From the NCBI GenBank assembly GCA_002914845.1, contig JXTC01000212.1, positions 158,718 to 222,717 of the forward strand: a stretch of 64,000 nucleotides of DNA. The letters run 5' to 3'. Made by a program: the position numbers and the translations under genes. This stretch comes from Trema orientale. Its lineage: Eukaryota; Streptophyta; Magnoliopsida; Rosales; Cannabaceae. Below are positions 1 to 12,954 of the stretch, piece by piece; within the stretch, counting starts at the first letter, position 1; every line of letters starts with the position of its first letter. The notes beneath the pieces were generated by a model that saw only the letters and a list, made by a program, of their open reading frames with translations, did no database searches and had not been told where the DNA came from.

Positions 1-41
1 GTTTTTACTCTATAGAAGCATCAACGACACTTGCTAGAAAT

Positions 42-1619
42 TGCTGGTGTTTACTGGAATAAATTTCCAGAAAATATTTTCTTAAAATCGTTTTCAAAAA
101 CACTATAGTTTTGTAAAATCAAGAAATGCAGCGGAATTGGTCGTTTAAAATTTTTATTTACAAAACCTTTCGAATCGTGATCTAACATAAATTAACTCTT
201 TATCTAGACAAGAACAATACTCAGATTTGCTCCACAACCTTCTTGTCTTCTCGTCTATTTTCGAAAGCCGTTTGATTGATCCAGTGGGTGGTCACCTTCT
301 TGATTCCCAACAAAGAGATCCACAGATGATCAAGAAGACAATCTCCTCGAACTGACTTCTCCGGGATGGCGGAAACACCAAGGACAGTGAATCCCTAGTG
401 GTGGTTGATTTTCTCTACTCTCTCTCTCTCTCTATTTTTCGTGTGACACTCTCTTCTCAAAGGGGTGTTTCATGTGTAACACTTGTTCTGTACAGTTAGA
501 GAACTCTTCTCTAAACTATAGCGAGATTAGTAAACCCTAATGGGCTTATTGGGCTTGTTGGGCTCAATTGATCATCAAATAAATATTGGGCTTTAATTTG
601 AGCTAGACAGGGGACCAGATGGATACATAAAGCCCAAGCTCCAATGGACTATATATCCACTATCATAATTAACTCTTAATTACGATTGAGCCTTGTCCAT
701 TAATATTGGGGCACACCACTATAGGCCCAATATTGAACTCTTGGACTAAATGTCATTTATTTTGTGTGAAGCTTATTAACAATTAATTAGCTTGATCCAT
801 TTAGCATATACTATACCTGTAGACATACACCCAATGCGATGCCGTACTAGTAGGGTAAAATTAGTTTGTATCTGCTCATACTAACATAGTCAAATTCATA
901 TAGTGAATACCGAGGCCCTGGTTTATATTATCCAAGTACTTGAAAAAACTCAAAGTGACATCATATGCATGGTGTCTATCATGAAAAATGTTCTACATAT
1001 TTCATATACCTTATCTTCCAAGATACCGGAGTTCGAACCATAAATCGGAACTAGTCCTTTAGTAACTCAAAAAGACAAAACACATGAAAGTAAGTTCGTT
1101 AATCACTAGGATTAAGGTCTTCTACAGTAGTGCTAGATTAGTAAAATTAGAAATTTGAGTTATGGCACTTAACCTCAAATTCTAATTCACTAGGTCCTGT
1201 TCGATACTGTTATAACTTTCTTATAACACACTAGTGTTTCTATCCGAAGACTCACTTTGATAATTAGAGACTTCATTAATTAAATAGATAACACTACATT
1301 CTATGGCATAGTAAAGTATTCCATCTTCAATATGCATAATGCGAATAATTTAATTTAGACATAATAAAATAAAGAATATAATGTCTCCCACATATAAACT
1401 TATCATACGAATAATTCTTTATTACTCATTTTATGTCTTGGAATCTTTTAGATGTTTGCATAAGATAAACATACACATCACATGTATATCAATGGTACAT
1501 AAATGAAATAAGAATTCATAACATGGAATTTATTAATAAAAAATAGATACTAAATAATCCAATAAATATTGTTTATAATGTCTCAATAATAAACTGCTTT
1601 ATAGGATATTATTCCAACA
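42..1619 (-). mobile_element. Solo Ty1/copia LTR with 5-bp target site duplication
   Basis: The segment begins TG (42-43), ends CA (1618-1619) and is flanked by the identical 5-mer GAAAT at 37-41 and 1620-1624. The host sequence on either side is one gypsy pol region in the same frame, so the insertion boundaries are firm. No copia coding sequence lies inside, so this is a solo LTR left by LTR-LTR recombination. The right end reads ...TTCCAACA, the reverse of a copia LTR start. Fragments resembling its 1010-1200 part recur at 25943-26107 and 28795-28980. Orientation is inferred from those relatives, which lie beside copia polypurine tracts. Confidence 0.88.
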
Positions 1620-2095
1620 GAAATCCTGTACAACCATTCTCCAATAATCGCCTAGCTTTCACTGTAGAAATCATAGGAAACTTCGATTTACCCCCAGTCC
1701 CTGTAAACACAAATGGATCCTCACCTAGAGATTGAAATACCATAACCTTCTTCTTGCAGCCTATTGTAGCATGGTATTTTGACAACCAATCTATACCCCA
1801 AATGACCTCGTAATCTTGCATGTCAAGGACAACCAGATTCACAAACATTTCTCTACCATCAACCATGACTAAACAAGCGTTCAAAATATTTTATGAATAT
1901 AATACATCGTCGGAGGGTATAGTAGTTCCAAACTTACTCATCATTCTTCTGGTTCTCGACCCAACCTTTTCACAAATGCTAATGATTCAAAGGAATGTGT
2001 GGCACCTGAATCTATTAATGCATGAGTACTAATGCCAGAGATAAGAATCTCACCTGATATTATTGATGGATCGGTTACTGCATCTTCTTTAGTGA
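1620..2095 (-). pseudogene. Gypsy aspartic protease region (Tekay-like)
   Basis: Minus-strand translation shows the protease active-site segment LIDSGATHSF near 2040-2060 and the downstream motif DYEVIWGIDWLSKYHATIGC near 1765-1825, both standard for plant chromovirus proteases (maturation of gag-pol). The segment stops at the copia LTR; bases 1-41 beyond that LTR continue the same linker (reading FLASVVDASIE). The region is broken and non-functional. Confidence 0.75.
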
Positions 2096-3150
2096 GAGCA
2101 AAAAGTCTAGCATTGCCCTTCTTCTATTCTCCTTTCATCTCAGGACAATCCTTTATATGATGACCTATTTTACCACACTTGAAGCACAAACTAGCTTTTA
2201 GTCTACATTCTCCTAGATGAGGCTTCCAACATTATGAACACTTAATTTGTGAAGTACTTCCTTGGTAAGTCTTGGGATACTTGTTTGGGTCTTAATTATT
2301 CTGTGATACAGGAGCTCCTTTCTTTTATTATCTTGAGGATGAAAACCTTCAACTTGGCCTCCTCTGTTAGGCTAAAAGTACGGTCTATAATTCTTTTAGT
2401 TCTCTTTATTTTGTCTTTCTTTCTCTTCTGTTTCCTCTTCTTTTTGCTCCTTTTCATCCTGCTCAGAATCTAAAGCTCTATCAGCTATCTGAGAGAATGG
2501 AACATTCTCAACCCCGCTTGCCTTTAAGTCTCGTAATATACCCTTCCTAAGACCCTGCAAAAATTGCTCTACCTTCAACTCATTAGTGGCAACTATATGT
2601 GGAGCATATCAAGACAGCTCATCAAACTTACGGATGTACTCTGCCACTGATATCGTGCCCTGTTTCAGATTTGCAAATTCTACTCTTCTACTAGCCCAAA
2701 TAGTATCAGAAAAATATTTACTGTAGAAAAGCTCTTTAAACATATCCCAAGTCATTGTAGTCACATCATAAACACTTCCCATAATATCCCACCAATACTC
2801 AACGTCATTACGAAGCATGAAGGATGCATAGGAAACTTCTCAATATCTGGGAACTTCGTATAATTTAGCATTCTCTCAGTGGTCCAAATCCATTGTTCAA
2901 CTATAATAGGATCAACACCGCCCTCAAATGATAGTGGTTGAAGTTTCCAAAATCTTTCACCTCTTGTTTCATTACTCTATGTTCTTGGTAGAGGTTGGGG
3001 ATTGGCTAGAGGTTGATTATCTCTATCGACATCTCCTTCTAATAATCATTCCACCATATTAGTAAGGTGATCTATATGTTCATCCCTTAGATCCCTCTGA
3101 GAGGAGTATCTGACTTTCTCAACGTTCCCTTGAGTCTGTTTGTTCACCAT
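2096..3150 (-). pseudogene. Gypsy gag with zinc knuckle (Tekay-like)
   Basis: A capsid-type gag segment is readable at about 2600-2960 (motifs such as WWDIMG, FKELFYSKYF and VAEYIRKFDELS), followed by a charged Lys/Glu-rich stretch near 2396-2480 and a CCHC zinc knuckle CFKCGKIGHHIKDC at about 2130-2200. This order, with protease immediately downstream, is the normal gag-pol layout of plant Tekay elements. It is a broken copy. Confidence 0.75.
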
Positions 3151-3344
3151 AATTATGTCCTAGAATTTCAATTTTCACATGTGGTATGCACTTATGGCCA
3201 ATAATAGACATATAGCATGCAATGCACTTATAGAATAATATACACATAATTAAAACCAAAAAGAAATAACTTACAGGTGAATAGAGCCATTTTCCTTTTC
3301 TTACTTATGTATATGGATAGTCTTTAGAACTATTTAAAACTTTT

Positions 3345-3358
3345 TCTCTAATACCAAT
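3345..3358 (-). other. Primer-binding site of the gypsy element
   Basis: On the minus strand, TTGGTATTAGAG follows directly after the LTR end ...TGACA. This closely resembles TTGGTATCAGAG, the initiator-tRNA-Met primer site used by many plant gypsy elements. Its position fixes the LTR inner boundary. Confidence 0.65.
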
Positions 3359-5594
3359 TGTCATAATCAATAATTTTCTTATAAACGTACGTTGGTTTTA
3401 AAAAGTAGTTTAATTGATTTAGAAAAGATTAATGTTGTTTAACATGTTTAAAATAGAAACTAATGTGATCAAAGGAAAAAAAAACTTTTCAGTTTTATCT
3501 AGAAAAGTAGAAACTTTCGGTAGTAAATATATACAGTACAAATGGTATTGAAAATAGACAAGTATCCAAAAATCACTTCGCTTATTTACATTCATAGCAA
3601 CATCAAAATATGGCCCTTCACCCATTTTGCCAAAATATCCATATACACAACCAGGATAGGAGTTTGACGTCTATTCACATGCTCAAGTATCAACCATCGT
3701 TACCTGCAATGCAAGAACTTGTCAGTGATGACTCACATTATGCATAAAATTTCTGATAAACACTTTCCAAAATTATATCTTAACAATGGTCGTTTGTGTA
3801 CTACATTGACTGGCCAGAATAGTAAACCTATCACTGAGCCGCATAACATAACATATCGAAAGTGGTCACAACATAAGCAACATAGAGATTTTTATATCAA
3901 AACCACACTAAACTCAATGTACACCAGAGGCCATTCCCATGTTGCAGATATATAGATCCACACTAGGATCTAACCTATTATGAGTATACTTTTCATATAT
4001 TTGGGACGCTGACCCACCACGTCCCATGTCTACTCTAACTTTCTAGATAACATATTACACAAAACTTTTCCTTTCTTTTCAAAATCAAAGTATAATAATC
4101 ATACCTAAAATTTCATGACTTCAAAACTAAAAATATTGTATGCCATGTATGCAATGATATGTATGCACTTTATTCAGATACGTAACACATAATCACATAG
4201 TTAATACAATTTATATAGTATTCTTACATTGCAGGTGAAATATTACTTACCTCCGAAAAATTTAGAAACTAACACTGTGGAGAGAAATAGTATCCTCAAC
4301 ACTAAACTCCCGAAAATAAATTGTATTCTTATTATTAATATTGGAGTCTCTTAAATTATCAATTCAGTAGTATGTAACAATAAAAAACCTATGGAGTTGT
4401 AATGCTAATAAATGGCAACAAAGTCATTAGAAAACTGTCTAGCTCAAGCATCCTTAATTACTAAAATTGAGATTCTAATATTTGAATTGCAGATCAGAAG
4501 CTGATAAAAAGTTTATATCAAAACTTGCTAATTGATTTCAATATTATTATTATTATTATTATTTTCTAGGAATAAATGAACAGAAATTTCCCAATATATA
4601 ACCCCAAATATACTTAAAGTGGTCTTAACTCTTAAAAGTCAAGCTCTAAAATCATAACTAGCATACAAAAGCAACCGTAAACTAGAACTCCTAATATTAA
4701 TGTATTAGTGCTAGGAAAGTCACCACATATATTTTTTTTCCTTCTATGACAAATATATAATATAGCTAAATTAAATATACATAGCCTTTTGAATAATTCA
4801 TAAGTTAACAAAAACTGACTGAATTAGTAAATACCAACAAAAGTTCGTAAGAGATACTTAAATATCGAGTTGTTCCACAAGTAAATCTTTCCAATAATGC
4901 ACAAAGGAGTTTAGCCTTGAGCAAATCTTATTAAATTCAATATAAAGAATCAGTAAAGTACTAAAAATAATTATGAAAATATTTCCTAAGACTTACCTCT
5001 GAGTATTATCTTCTTGCCGAGCCTAAACTCGCCACAGAAAACTATTTGGTGTCTTAATATTTTTGCATTATCAAAGCTAATTGTGATATATATATAGCTT
5101 GAATGATGTTAGTGGCTGCTAGCTAGGTCGGTTTAGATACAAAGAGGCGGTGGACGTCTAATTCGTCGTGAATTATAGTTAATAAAGATTGACACTTTCT
5201 TAATAACGAGGATACATCAAAAATGTCCAACGTGAGTATACATATGTATGTTTTATAAGTCTAAGGAATCATTACACTAAAACTAAAAGCCCACTAACGA
5301 TTAAATAAATATTTTCTTAGTTCCACATTGAAGATGACTTTATGCAAAAAACATCAAACGTAAAAAAAAATAAAAACTTTAGATTCGTGCATATTTAATA
5401 GTGCCTAATCATATATATAATACCATAATTCCAACATATATTAAAATATAAAAACAATTCGTATTTATAAATTAAGATATAGTAAACTTCTAATAATCAT
5501 TTTTAGACAGAGAATAAATCCCAAATCACATAATTATGCAATACAAGATGCTTATTTTTGGTTATAATAATCTATGAGAAGTTTGGGTGTCACA
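3359..5594 (-). repeat. 5' LTR of the Tekay-like element
   Basis: Bounded by TGTCA at 3359 (reverse of LTR end TGACA, adjacent to the primer site) and GGGTGTCACA ending at 5594 (reverse of TGTGACACCC). About 2.24 kb, long but normal for Tekay. A segment near 4225-4265 (TTACATTGCAGGTG followed by TTACTTACCTC) recurs at 63790-63815 in the LTR at the right edge, showing that the two are related. It has no coding content; short ORFs here are chance. Confidence 0.72.
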
Positions 5595-5689
5595 CACGAG
5601 GTCTTCATCCTTGTGGCGGTTTCCCATTCCGTCTCGTTCCGGTATTTCGATTGGCATCTCCATGTCGTTTACGTCAGATTATTCATTGT

Positions 5690-7250
5690 AGATAATTTCT
5701 TATTATAAATTTCTATATTTGAATTTCAAATTAGAGATAGTTTAGGAAATTTGAATTACTTATCTTATCTGATTTTTAAAATTCAAATTTGGTAACTAAT
5801 TTGATATGATAAGATCCTATCAGAAAATCTTATATTTTCTAATTTTGAAATTTAAATATTGGAATTTAATTTAAGGATAAGATCCTTAGTTTGTGGAAAG
5901 ATTCAAATTAAGGACAAGATCCTCAATTTAAATAAATTCAAATAAAGGATAAGATCACTTGATTCAAGTAAATTAAAATGACTATTTAAATACGACCAGG
6001 ATCACATTTTTAAATAAATTTGATTTCAAATTTAAATACGGATAAGATCCCACTACTTAAGGAAATCAAATCCTATAAGTTATTATTTTCAGATAATAAT
6101 TATTTAAATTAAATATGAGATAATTATTTTAAATGAATAGGAGATAATTAATTATATATTGTGAGATGATATTTAAACCTTTAAAATTCAAATATTTAAT
6201 TCGATATTTCTTAAACTATGTATGTGATAATTAGTTGTTATTTTGAATTTAAATTTAATTTCAATTGAAATTTAGAGATATTCTAGGAGAATTAAATAGT
6301 TAAATCTTCTACTATAAATTTGAAACTTATGAAGATTTCAAATTAAAATCAGAAAGAATATCTTATCTTTCCAAATTTATTTGATTTTGAATTTAAAATT
6401 GGTAGTTTATTTTAATGAGATTAAAGTGGATAATTAGAAATTATGAGATAATTTCAGATTTGGCTAAATTTTGAAGTTTCTATTTATTTTTAATGCGATT
6501 AAAATGAGATAAATCTAAATTTAAAGTTATGTGATTAGATAAATATTTCTATATTAATTATTTAATATTTATTTTAGATTTAAAATTCAGAATTTTGAAT
6601 TTAAATCTAGAGATAATCTAGGAGATTTAATAAGATTAAATTTTTAAATGATTATCTATGTCAGTTATTCAATAATTAATTTAAAGATTTGAAATTCAAA
6701 TGCTAAATTTAAATCTAAAAATAATCTAACAGATTTAATGTGATTAAATCTTTTACATATTTAATATTAATTATGTGATAATTAATTTGAGATTTTGAAA
6801 TTTAAAATTTAAATTCAAATCAACAGATATTTGGAGAAATTTAATTTGATTAAATCATCTACATATCTAATTTAAATCTTGCGAAAATTTTAGTTAGTAA
6901 ATATCTACACTATCCAATTTAAATTTAAATAGAAAGTTTACATTTTATTTTAATGAGATTAAAATAATTATTTGAAAATTATGAGATAATTTCTAATTTG
7001 AAAATTCAATCAGTAAGAGATATTTTAGTTATGAGATAATTAAATTTATAATTCAAAATTTAAATTCAAAAGTTGAATTCGAATTTTGAAATATTCGAGG
7101 AGATTTATTTTGGATTAAATCTTTTAATAAAATAAATTAGATTTTGTGAAAATCTTAATTATTTAAACTTGAATAGTATTTCTTATAGTTATTATTTAAT
7201 AATATCTTTTTTTGAAAATATTATTTAATTATTAAATAATAATAAATACT
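5690..7250. repeat. AT-rich degenerate repeat tract
   Basis: About 1.5 kb built from diverged copies of short modules: runs like TTGAAATTCAAATTTAAAT, GGATAAGATCC, and GAGATAATCTAGGAGATTTA followed by TGATTAAATCTT. The modules recur irregularly rather than as a clean tandem array. No coding potential is seen. It may be the body of an old gypsy LTR or leader, given the elements on both sides, but I cannot delimit it. Confidence 0.5.
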
Positions 7251-8159
7251 AGAATGATTGATAATCATTAACTTTTCTATTTTATTAAATTCTGTCAATA
7301 CTTGATTATTATATGAATAATGTTGCATGCATATTCTATAAAGAGTATTTAATACATGCTCTTAGTAACATATTATATAGGATAGTTGAGCTACTCACAT
7401 GCAAAATTTAAGTATGCTTACATAATTGATTTTAGGTTACTAAATATGTTAGATAACTGGGTAAAATCATTAAATCCCTAATTATAAAATATTGAGTGGG
7501 AAAAGGTATAAGATATCTACAGTCTCCATTGTTAGTTCATTATTTACTAGGATGAGCCTTACCTCAGAATCTTGCTGAGCTCCCATAAGAGGGTTTTCGT
7601 CTAGGTAGTACTAGAAATAAATTTCTTAGGATAAGGTATTAGATGGACTATATGCGGCTGATCACCCGTAGGAGACTGTCTTATATAGAAAACTTAATTA
7701 CTGAAGCAATAGTTACACACTCAACTGGAAATATGGGATATGATATATTTGTCTTATTTTCTAAATGAAATTGTTTCAGTTTGACTTGTTAATTACATGA
7801 CTTCCCGTAGAAAGCTTGTGATTAATGAAAAGTTGAATAACCATGAATATTAGTGATAGTCTTAGGGATACTTCACTTGCATATTGTAGATTTTATTTTA
7901 TATTATATTAATTATTCGAAATATTTATTACATGATGTTTGCTATTATATGGATTGTTTATTTTAGTTTAAGTAAATATGTCCTTAATTCCTTGACCCAC
8001 TGTACTCACACACACATAACTTATAGAGTTGAATTATGTTGTCTCGATATATTCAACCTAGACTTAGTACTTATAGCTGATATGTTATTAAAGCGTAATA
8101 TAAAGTGGGAATATTCCTAGATATTTCATTGCTACACGTTGACATACGATGTCCAATAT
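7251..8159. other. Unassigned AT-rich stretch, possibly LTR-derived
   Basis: No supported gene. The wording near 7550-7680 (a less AT-rich island followed by AT-rich sequence) is reminiscent of chromovirus LTR interiors, but I see no terminal TG/CA pair, target duplication or primer site. Small ORFs here look accidental. Confidence 0.3.
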
Positions 8160-9210
8160 GTTACATCATGAAATTTAAGGAATTCAAACCACTACTTACA
8201 TTATGCTAAATCTCAATAAGATACTTAATTTACATCTTCAGCAAGCTAAAGTAGCTAAAGGTGAATTTTCTAATCCTTAGCTAAAAAAAAAATATTTCCT
8301 ATATAGCACTAAAGGATATTGAAAGAAAATTGTTAGGGATACCTATACAATACTTGATTGGAAAGTAATAATAATTTATTGTTCATTAACTTATTTTAGT
8401 GGATGACTTAATAAATCTTGGATAGGATTCAAGATTTACTAACCATGTTTGTATATCTGTTACAAAGGGTTCTAGGAAACTAAAGGGTTTAGTAAAGACA
8501 AGTTCACTAAGAGTAAGGACTACAATGACTACAGTATTTGTACATAAAATGAGAACTATTTAAATTCATACTTGATGAATTTATGAATTAGGAAATTAAA
8601 AAAAAAAATCAAGCATTTAAGAGAAATTTGATTTTTATTTCATATTAGATGAAATGATATTATTATGTTTGTCTTAATGACAAACTTTCCATGTGAAAAA
8701 AATAATATTCTTAATTACACTAAATGACATTTATTTTATTAGCCTATATTATTCTCATTGTATGATACTAATAATGATGAGATTGGACATGATAAATCTA
8801 ATCATAAGAAAGTAAATAAGTACTAATGATAAAATATATTTGTACTTCGGTCATATTAACTTAAATGTAATCCAAAGATTAGTTAAGGATAGACATCTAA
8901 ACTTGTTAGAAGCCAAACCACTACCAATCTACGAATCCTATCTAGAAGGTAAAATGATTAAATAGTCCTTTATTAGAAAAGACCTAAGAGTGCAAGAATG
9001 TTTAAAAATAGTACATATTGTTGTCTGCGGGCCCTTGAGCAATCAAGCCCAATGAGGCTTTGAATATGTCATTATGAATGATTATTCAAAATTTTGTTAT
9101 GTTTACATAATGTTACTGCTAATTGAATTCTTTTGAAAAGTTCAAAGAACTGAAGGCGAAAACTAAAAAGTGGTTTTGGAAAATGTTTCGTCATTGGAAA
9201 TAAACTTCCA
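8160..9210 (+). mobile_element. Ty1/copia relic: protease to integrase start
   Basis: Plus-strand translation near 8420-8560 shows a degraded copia protease segment (a D-S-x-x-T-N-H-V-C type active site followed by the usual Lys/Arg-rich strand). Near 8840-9180 it shows the GAG-pre-integrase zinc domain (HINLNVIQRLVKDRHLN, ending ESYLEGKM) and the start of the integrase core (VCGPLSNQA, then NDYS). Order and spacing fit a copia polyprotein. No LTR could be attached with confidence. Broken in many places and old. Confidence 0.7.
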
Positions 9211-9224
9211 AAATTAAATTAACA

Positions 9225-10300
9225 TTTATAATTACCTCCTATCAACTAATCTAGTAAGTTTAGTAAAACCTAAAATTAACTAGTATAGTGGCAAGAAGGG
9301 TCGATCCCTCAAAGATTGGATTTTAGAATAGTTGTTAAGTACCAAAATTATCGTAACCTAATTTTATCTAGGCATCAAAACTAAATGAATTTAAAATAAA
9401 ATGAATAAAAATAAAGATAAAAAGAATTACGTAGATAAAATATGGAAATTACTATGCACTAATGTACAAAGGACATGATTTTTCCTAATTACTCCTAAAT
9501 TCGTCAAATTAAGTAATTACTAGACTAATTCCAGTAAATTCACTAATCAAGGGACCTAATCTAACCTCATTCCCTCTCTCGAGTGCTGAATGAGATAATA
9601 TGCCTAAGTACCTAAGTTGATATCTCTATCTAACATGATTCTCTAAGCACTCATTAAGTTTTAGCCCTTAAGAACTTCGTAATTTTAATATCTAGGCGTT
9701 GATCTAACCTAAACTACGTTGCTCAATTCTGGTTTATAAAATCAAACTCTCTCAAGTATCAAAATCACAACCTAAGTTCAACTAATTCATTGGCCATATA
9801 AATTAGAGGCAATGCAAGAGAAATATAAATGAATTGATAATAGAAAATAAGCCAACAATTAACAAAATATTCAAAAATAAAGTATAAAAAATGTACATCA
9901 AATCCTAAGATAGAGATTCAATCCAAGCATAGTAGAATCCATGGCTAATCTCATAAAGAATATCCCAATACAAAATTCAAATGAGATTAAGGTAAGAAAG
10001 AGGAAGAGAAAACTCTTTTGAAATAGTAGAATTTCAAGCCTTCAATTCTTCAAGCATCTCTTTCAAGCATCCTCTCTAAATTTCAGCTCAAAGCTTTCTC
10101 TCTCTAGGATTTTTAGCTCTCAAGGGTGTGCCTCCTCTTCCAACTCTCTACACTTGAAATGGAGGCTAAAGTGTGTATTTAAAGGACACTAAAATGACCT
10201 AAGAAAGGGAAAAATCTAACCATCCATGGGTGTTAGATCAAGGGCCAAAAATGACCCTTAAAATCTGCCAAAAACGAGTGAACACATGCCTATCTGTGGG
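9225..10300 (-). repeat. Probable Athila/Tat-type LTR fragment
   Basis: The layout mirrors the well-bounded minus-oriented Athila LTR at 17556-18939: a GGTCGATCCCTC-like string near the left end, then a long AT-rich body with blocks such as CTAATTCCAGTAAATTCACTAATC and CTCTCAAGTATC, then a CT-rich U5/leader-like segment at about 10020-10140. Termini and target duplication are not visible, so the limits are approximate. Confidence 0.42.
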
Positions 10301-11019
10301 ACCAGGCCAAGGCCTAGGTATGCTACGCAACCTCGGCCTTACCGCCCAAGGCAAACAAAGAATCTAGCACGTCCCAACCCCTTGAGTATAATATGGTATA
10401 CCAGGTCTAGGACGTCAAGCTTCTCGACCTGAGGAACCTGAGGGTGCTCGGTGAACTCAATCCTAGGGATCATAAATGAGGAGAGAAACCGAGGCAGTGA
10501 AAGCTCTCAGGCCCTACAAGCTAGATCCAAAGTGCCCTAAGAGAGAAGTTCACATCGGGCTGAATCTTATACCCAAATAAAGGACCGAGCATAATGATAT
10601 GCCTAGTGTTAACCCTGAGGTCATAGTGCACTGACTGAACATCGATCTCGATGTAAAGCCGATCACCAGAAGAGAAGAAATTTAGAACGCTATAACAATA
10701 TAACTCCAAGGTCAGAGAAAAAAAGTTCTTCTAAGGTGATATGGTCCTCAAAGGGTCTTTTAGAACACCCAAGAACCTGGCGTCGGGGCTCTTGGCCCTA
10801 ATTAGGAGGGCCGATACAAGGTCACCGAGATCCCGAGGCCTTGAACATACTACCTTGAAGACCTAGAGGTGAGTGCCTTACAGCACCATTGGAACGCTGA
10901 GCACTTTACAGCCCGAGGGCAACCGAATATAATTCTTTTGATCATTAATAACAAAAGAATTATTACTCAAATAAATTACGTGCTTTACCTCAACTTGTCG
11001 CTACCTCACGAAGATGTGA
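10301..11019. other. GC-richer non-coding stretch before a minisatellite
   Basis: Base composition rises sharply compared with the flanks, and phrases like GGCCGAGG, CCTCGAGG and CCCGAGGC become common. These continue into the tandem repeats that follow. No recognisable protein. Most likely the non-coding part of a Tat-type element, by analogy with the LTR and primer site at 13261-13888; this is inference. Confidence 0.35.
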
Positions 11020-11940
11020 TTAAGTCCTTACAATGGCCCAAGGCTGCGATGGCAAAGTTAAGTCCTATCATTGGTCTGATGCCATGAGGGTATATAAAAG
11101 TCTAAAAGTTGGTCTGAAACACTAAGACACAATTAAGTCCTTACGATGGCCCGAGGTCGAGAAGACAAAGTTAAGTCCTATCGTTGGTTAGAGACCACGA
11201 GGGCACATAAAAGTCCTAAAGCTAGTCCGAGACCACAAAGGCAAAGCTAAATCCTAAAGCTGGCCCGAGGTCGCTAAGGCAAACCTAAGTCCTATCACTG
11301 GAGTAAGGCTACGAAGGCAAATCAAAAGCCCTTAAGTTAGCCCGAGACCACTAAGGTAGAATTAAGTCCTATAGTTAGCCCAAGGGCTCGAAGGCAAACC
11401 AAAGTTTTAAGGCTGGCCAGAGGCTGCCAAGGCAATTATAAGTCCTAAAGTTGGCCCGAGGCCTCGAAGGCAAACCAAAGTCCTAAAACTAGCCTGAGGC
11501 CATGAAGGCAAACCAAAGTTGTAAGGCTGGCCTAAGGCTGTGAAGGCAATTCTAAGTCCTAAAGTTGGCCCGAGGCCACGAAGGCAAATAAAGTCTGAAA
11601 GTTGGTCTGAGACCACTAAAGCGTGATTAAGTCCTTACGATGGGCCTAGGCAGTGAAGGTAAAGTTAAGTCCTATCATTGGTCCGAGACCACGAGGGCAC
11701 ATAAAAGTCCTACAGCTGGTCCAAGACCAGTAAGGTAAAGCTAAAAACTAAAGCTGGCCCGAGACTACTAAGGCAAACCTAAGACCTATCACTGGCCCGA
11801 GGCCACTAAGGCAAATAAAAGTCTCAAAGCCAATCCAAGACCACTATGGTAAAGCGAAGTCTTAAAGTCAGCAGGATACCGCTAAAGTAAGAAGTCAAGA
11901 CTCTGCATCTTACACTTGGAAAAAAACTAAGGCCTAAAAG
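11020..11940 (+). repeat. Minisatellite, units of roughly 40-47 bp
   Basis: About 20 imperfect tandem units with the core TAAGTCCTAAAGTTGGCCC then GAGGCCACGAAGGCAAA. Units vary between CTAAAG/CTATCA and GAGGCC/GAGACC versions, and some alternate, suggesting higher-order structure. Non-coding: translations of either strand are low-complexity repeats. Tat-type elements often carry such arrays between pol and the 3' LTR or in the leader. Confidence 0.8.
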
Positions 11941-12179
11941 TTAGTCCTAGTGTTGGCCCACGACCACTAAAGGCCGAAACTCAAGTAGTCTATGCACATC
12001 GTCCTACCTTTGGGATGCATACTTGGAAAAAACAAAAGAAGCAAAAAAGTGCAAGCAAAAAGGAAAAGCATATTTCATTGATTTAAAATTCCCAAAGGCA
12101 ATTAAGAAATTCAGCCTTGAGCCCAAAAAGTAAAAACCTCGAGGGCTATACACAAAAAGGGGGAGAAAATTGCAAACAT

Positions 12180-12866
12180 GTGCTTAAGCCACTCCTCCAT
12201 CACCACTCCCCACAGTGTCCCTAGCTTTCTTCGGATTCGCGTCCTTGGGAGGCTCCGTCAAAGAGGCCGCCACCATTATCGCGTTATATCCCTTGGCACT
12301 CATGGCCTTTTCAAGGAAGATCTACTCGACTCTGGCCTTAGGGAATAAAGCCACGACTTCGAGATGCCAGTCAATGAAGACTCGGAAGTACAAATCTGAG
12401 AATTCTCTTGAATTCTTGAAGTCTACCACAGACTCGCCACGAGCCTAGCCTCGTTCTTGCCATCTTAATTCACCCCTGAGGTTGAAGATGACATCCATGA
12501 CATACCCTAGGGCTCACTACCCCCGACCCTTAGCTCAATCCTTCAGTATATGTCGGGAGAAGGTGAACCTCTCTCAGCCCCATCATGAGTGGCATGTGCC
12601 TCCAGTGGGTCGAGGTCTATAGGTACCCGTTATCTAACACTGGTTATCATAACCTCCGGTTCCTCTCTGTTCGAGTGGCATAGGTCCCTCAGAATGTCCC
12701 TGATGGATGATGATGAGCTGTTACTCGTCGCTGCCCCGATCTCATCGTCGTCACCACCGCTCGCCATGGACACCACCTCCGAAAAATTCAAAAGGAAGTG
12801 AAAGGAAAAACCCAAGAAGGAGTGAGCAAATCGGAAGATGACCCAAAAGCCTATGGTGTGCGCCAA
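12180..12866 (-). pseudogene. Decayed coding-like region of unknown function in a Tat-type element
   Basis: The minus strand shows stretches of protein-like composition: an acidic, Ser-rich N-terminal piece (MASGGDDDEIGAATSNSSSS) near 12690-12765 and a C-terminal piece near 12195-12300. I do not recognise a domain. Its place between two minisatellites and upstream of a Tat-type LTR suggests an accessory reading frame of a retroelement rather than a host gene. It looks broken. Confidence 0.35.
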
Positions 12867-12954
12867 GAAGCCTGATGATCAAGGCAAAAACTTGATGCCT
12901 CGAGCTTGCAGGGAATTGTTAGGGGTAATTTGAATGACTCCATGTATAAGACTC

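Larger units (their letters stand above)
1..5594 (-). mobile_element. Ty3/gypsy Tekay-like chromovirus, 5' LTR to protease (continues beyond left edge)
   Basis: Read on the minus strand, the order is LTR (5594 to 3359), primer-binding site, gag, zinc knuckle and protease, leaving the window at base 1. The LTR starts TGTGACACCC (as read in its own direction), and the gag and protease motifs are those of plant Tekay/Del chromoviruses. A solo copia LTR (42-1619) sits inside the protease-to-RT linker; the gypsy frame is recognisable on both sides of it. The element is broken in several places and is a fossil. Family level is fairly sure; the clade name is inferred from motif resemblance, not from a tree. 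Confidence 0.8.

Noticed and set aside
3345-3358. tRNA gene
   Set aside because: Only a primer-binding string complementary to a tRNA 3' end; no cloverleaf. The same applies to 13868, 15611 and 59541.
11407-11616. 69-aa minus-strand ORF
   Set aside because: Pure translation of the 40-47 bp minisatellite.
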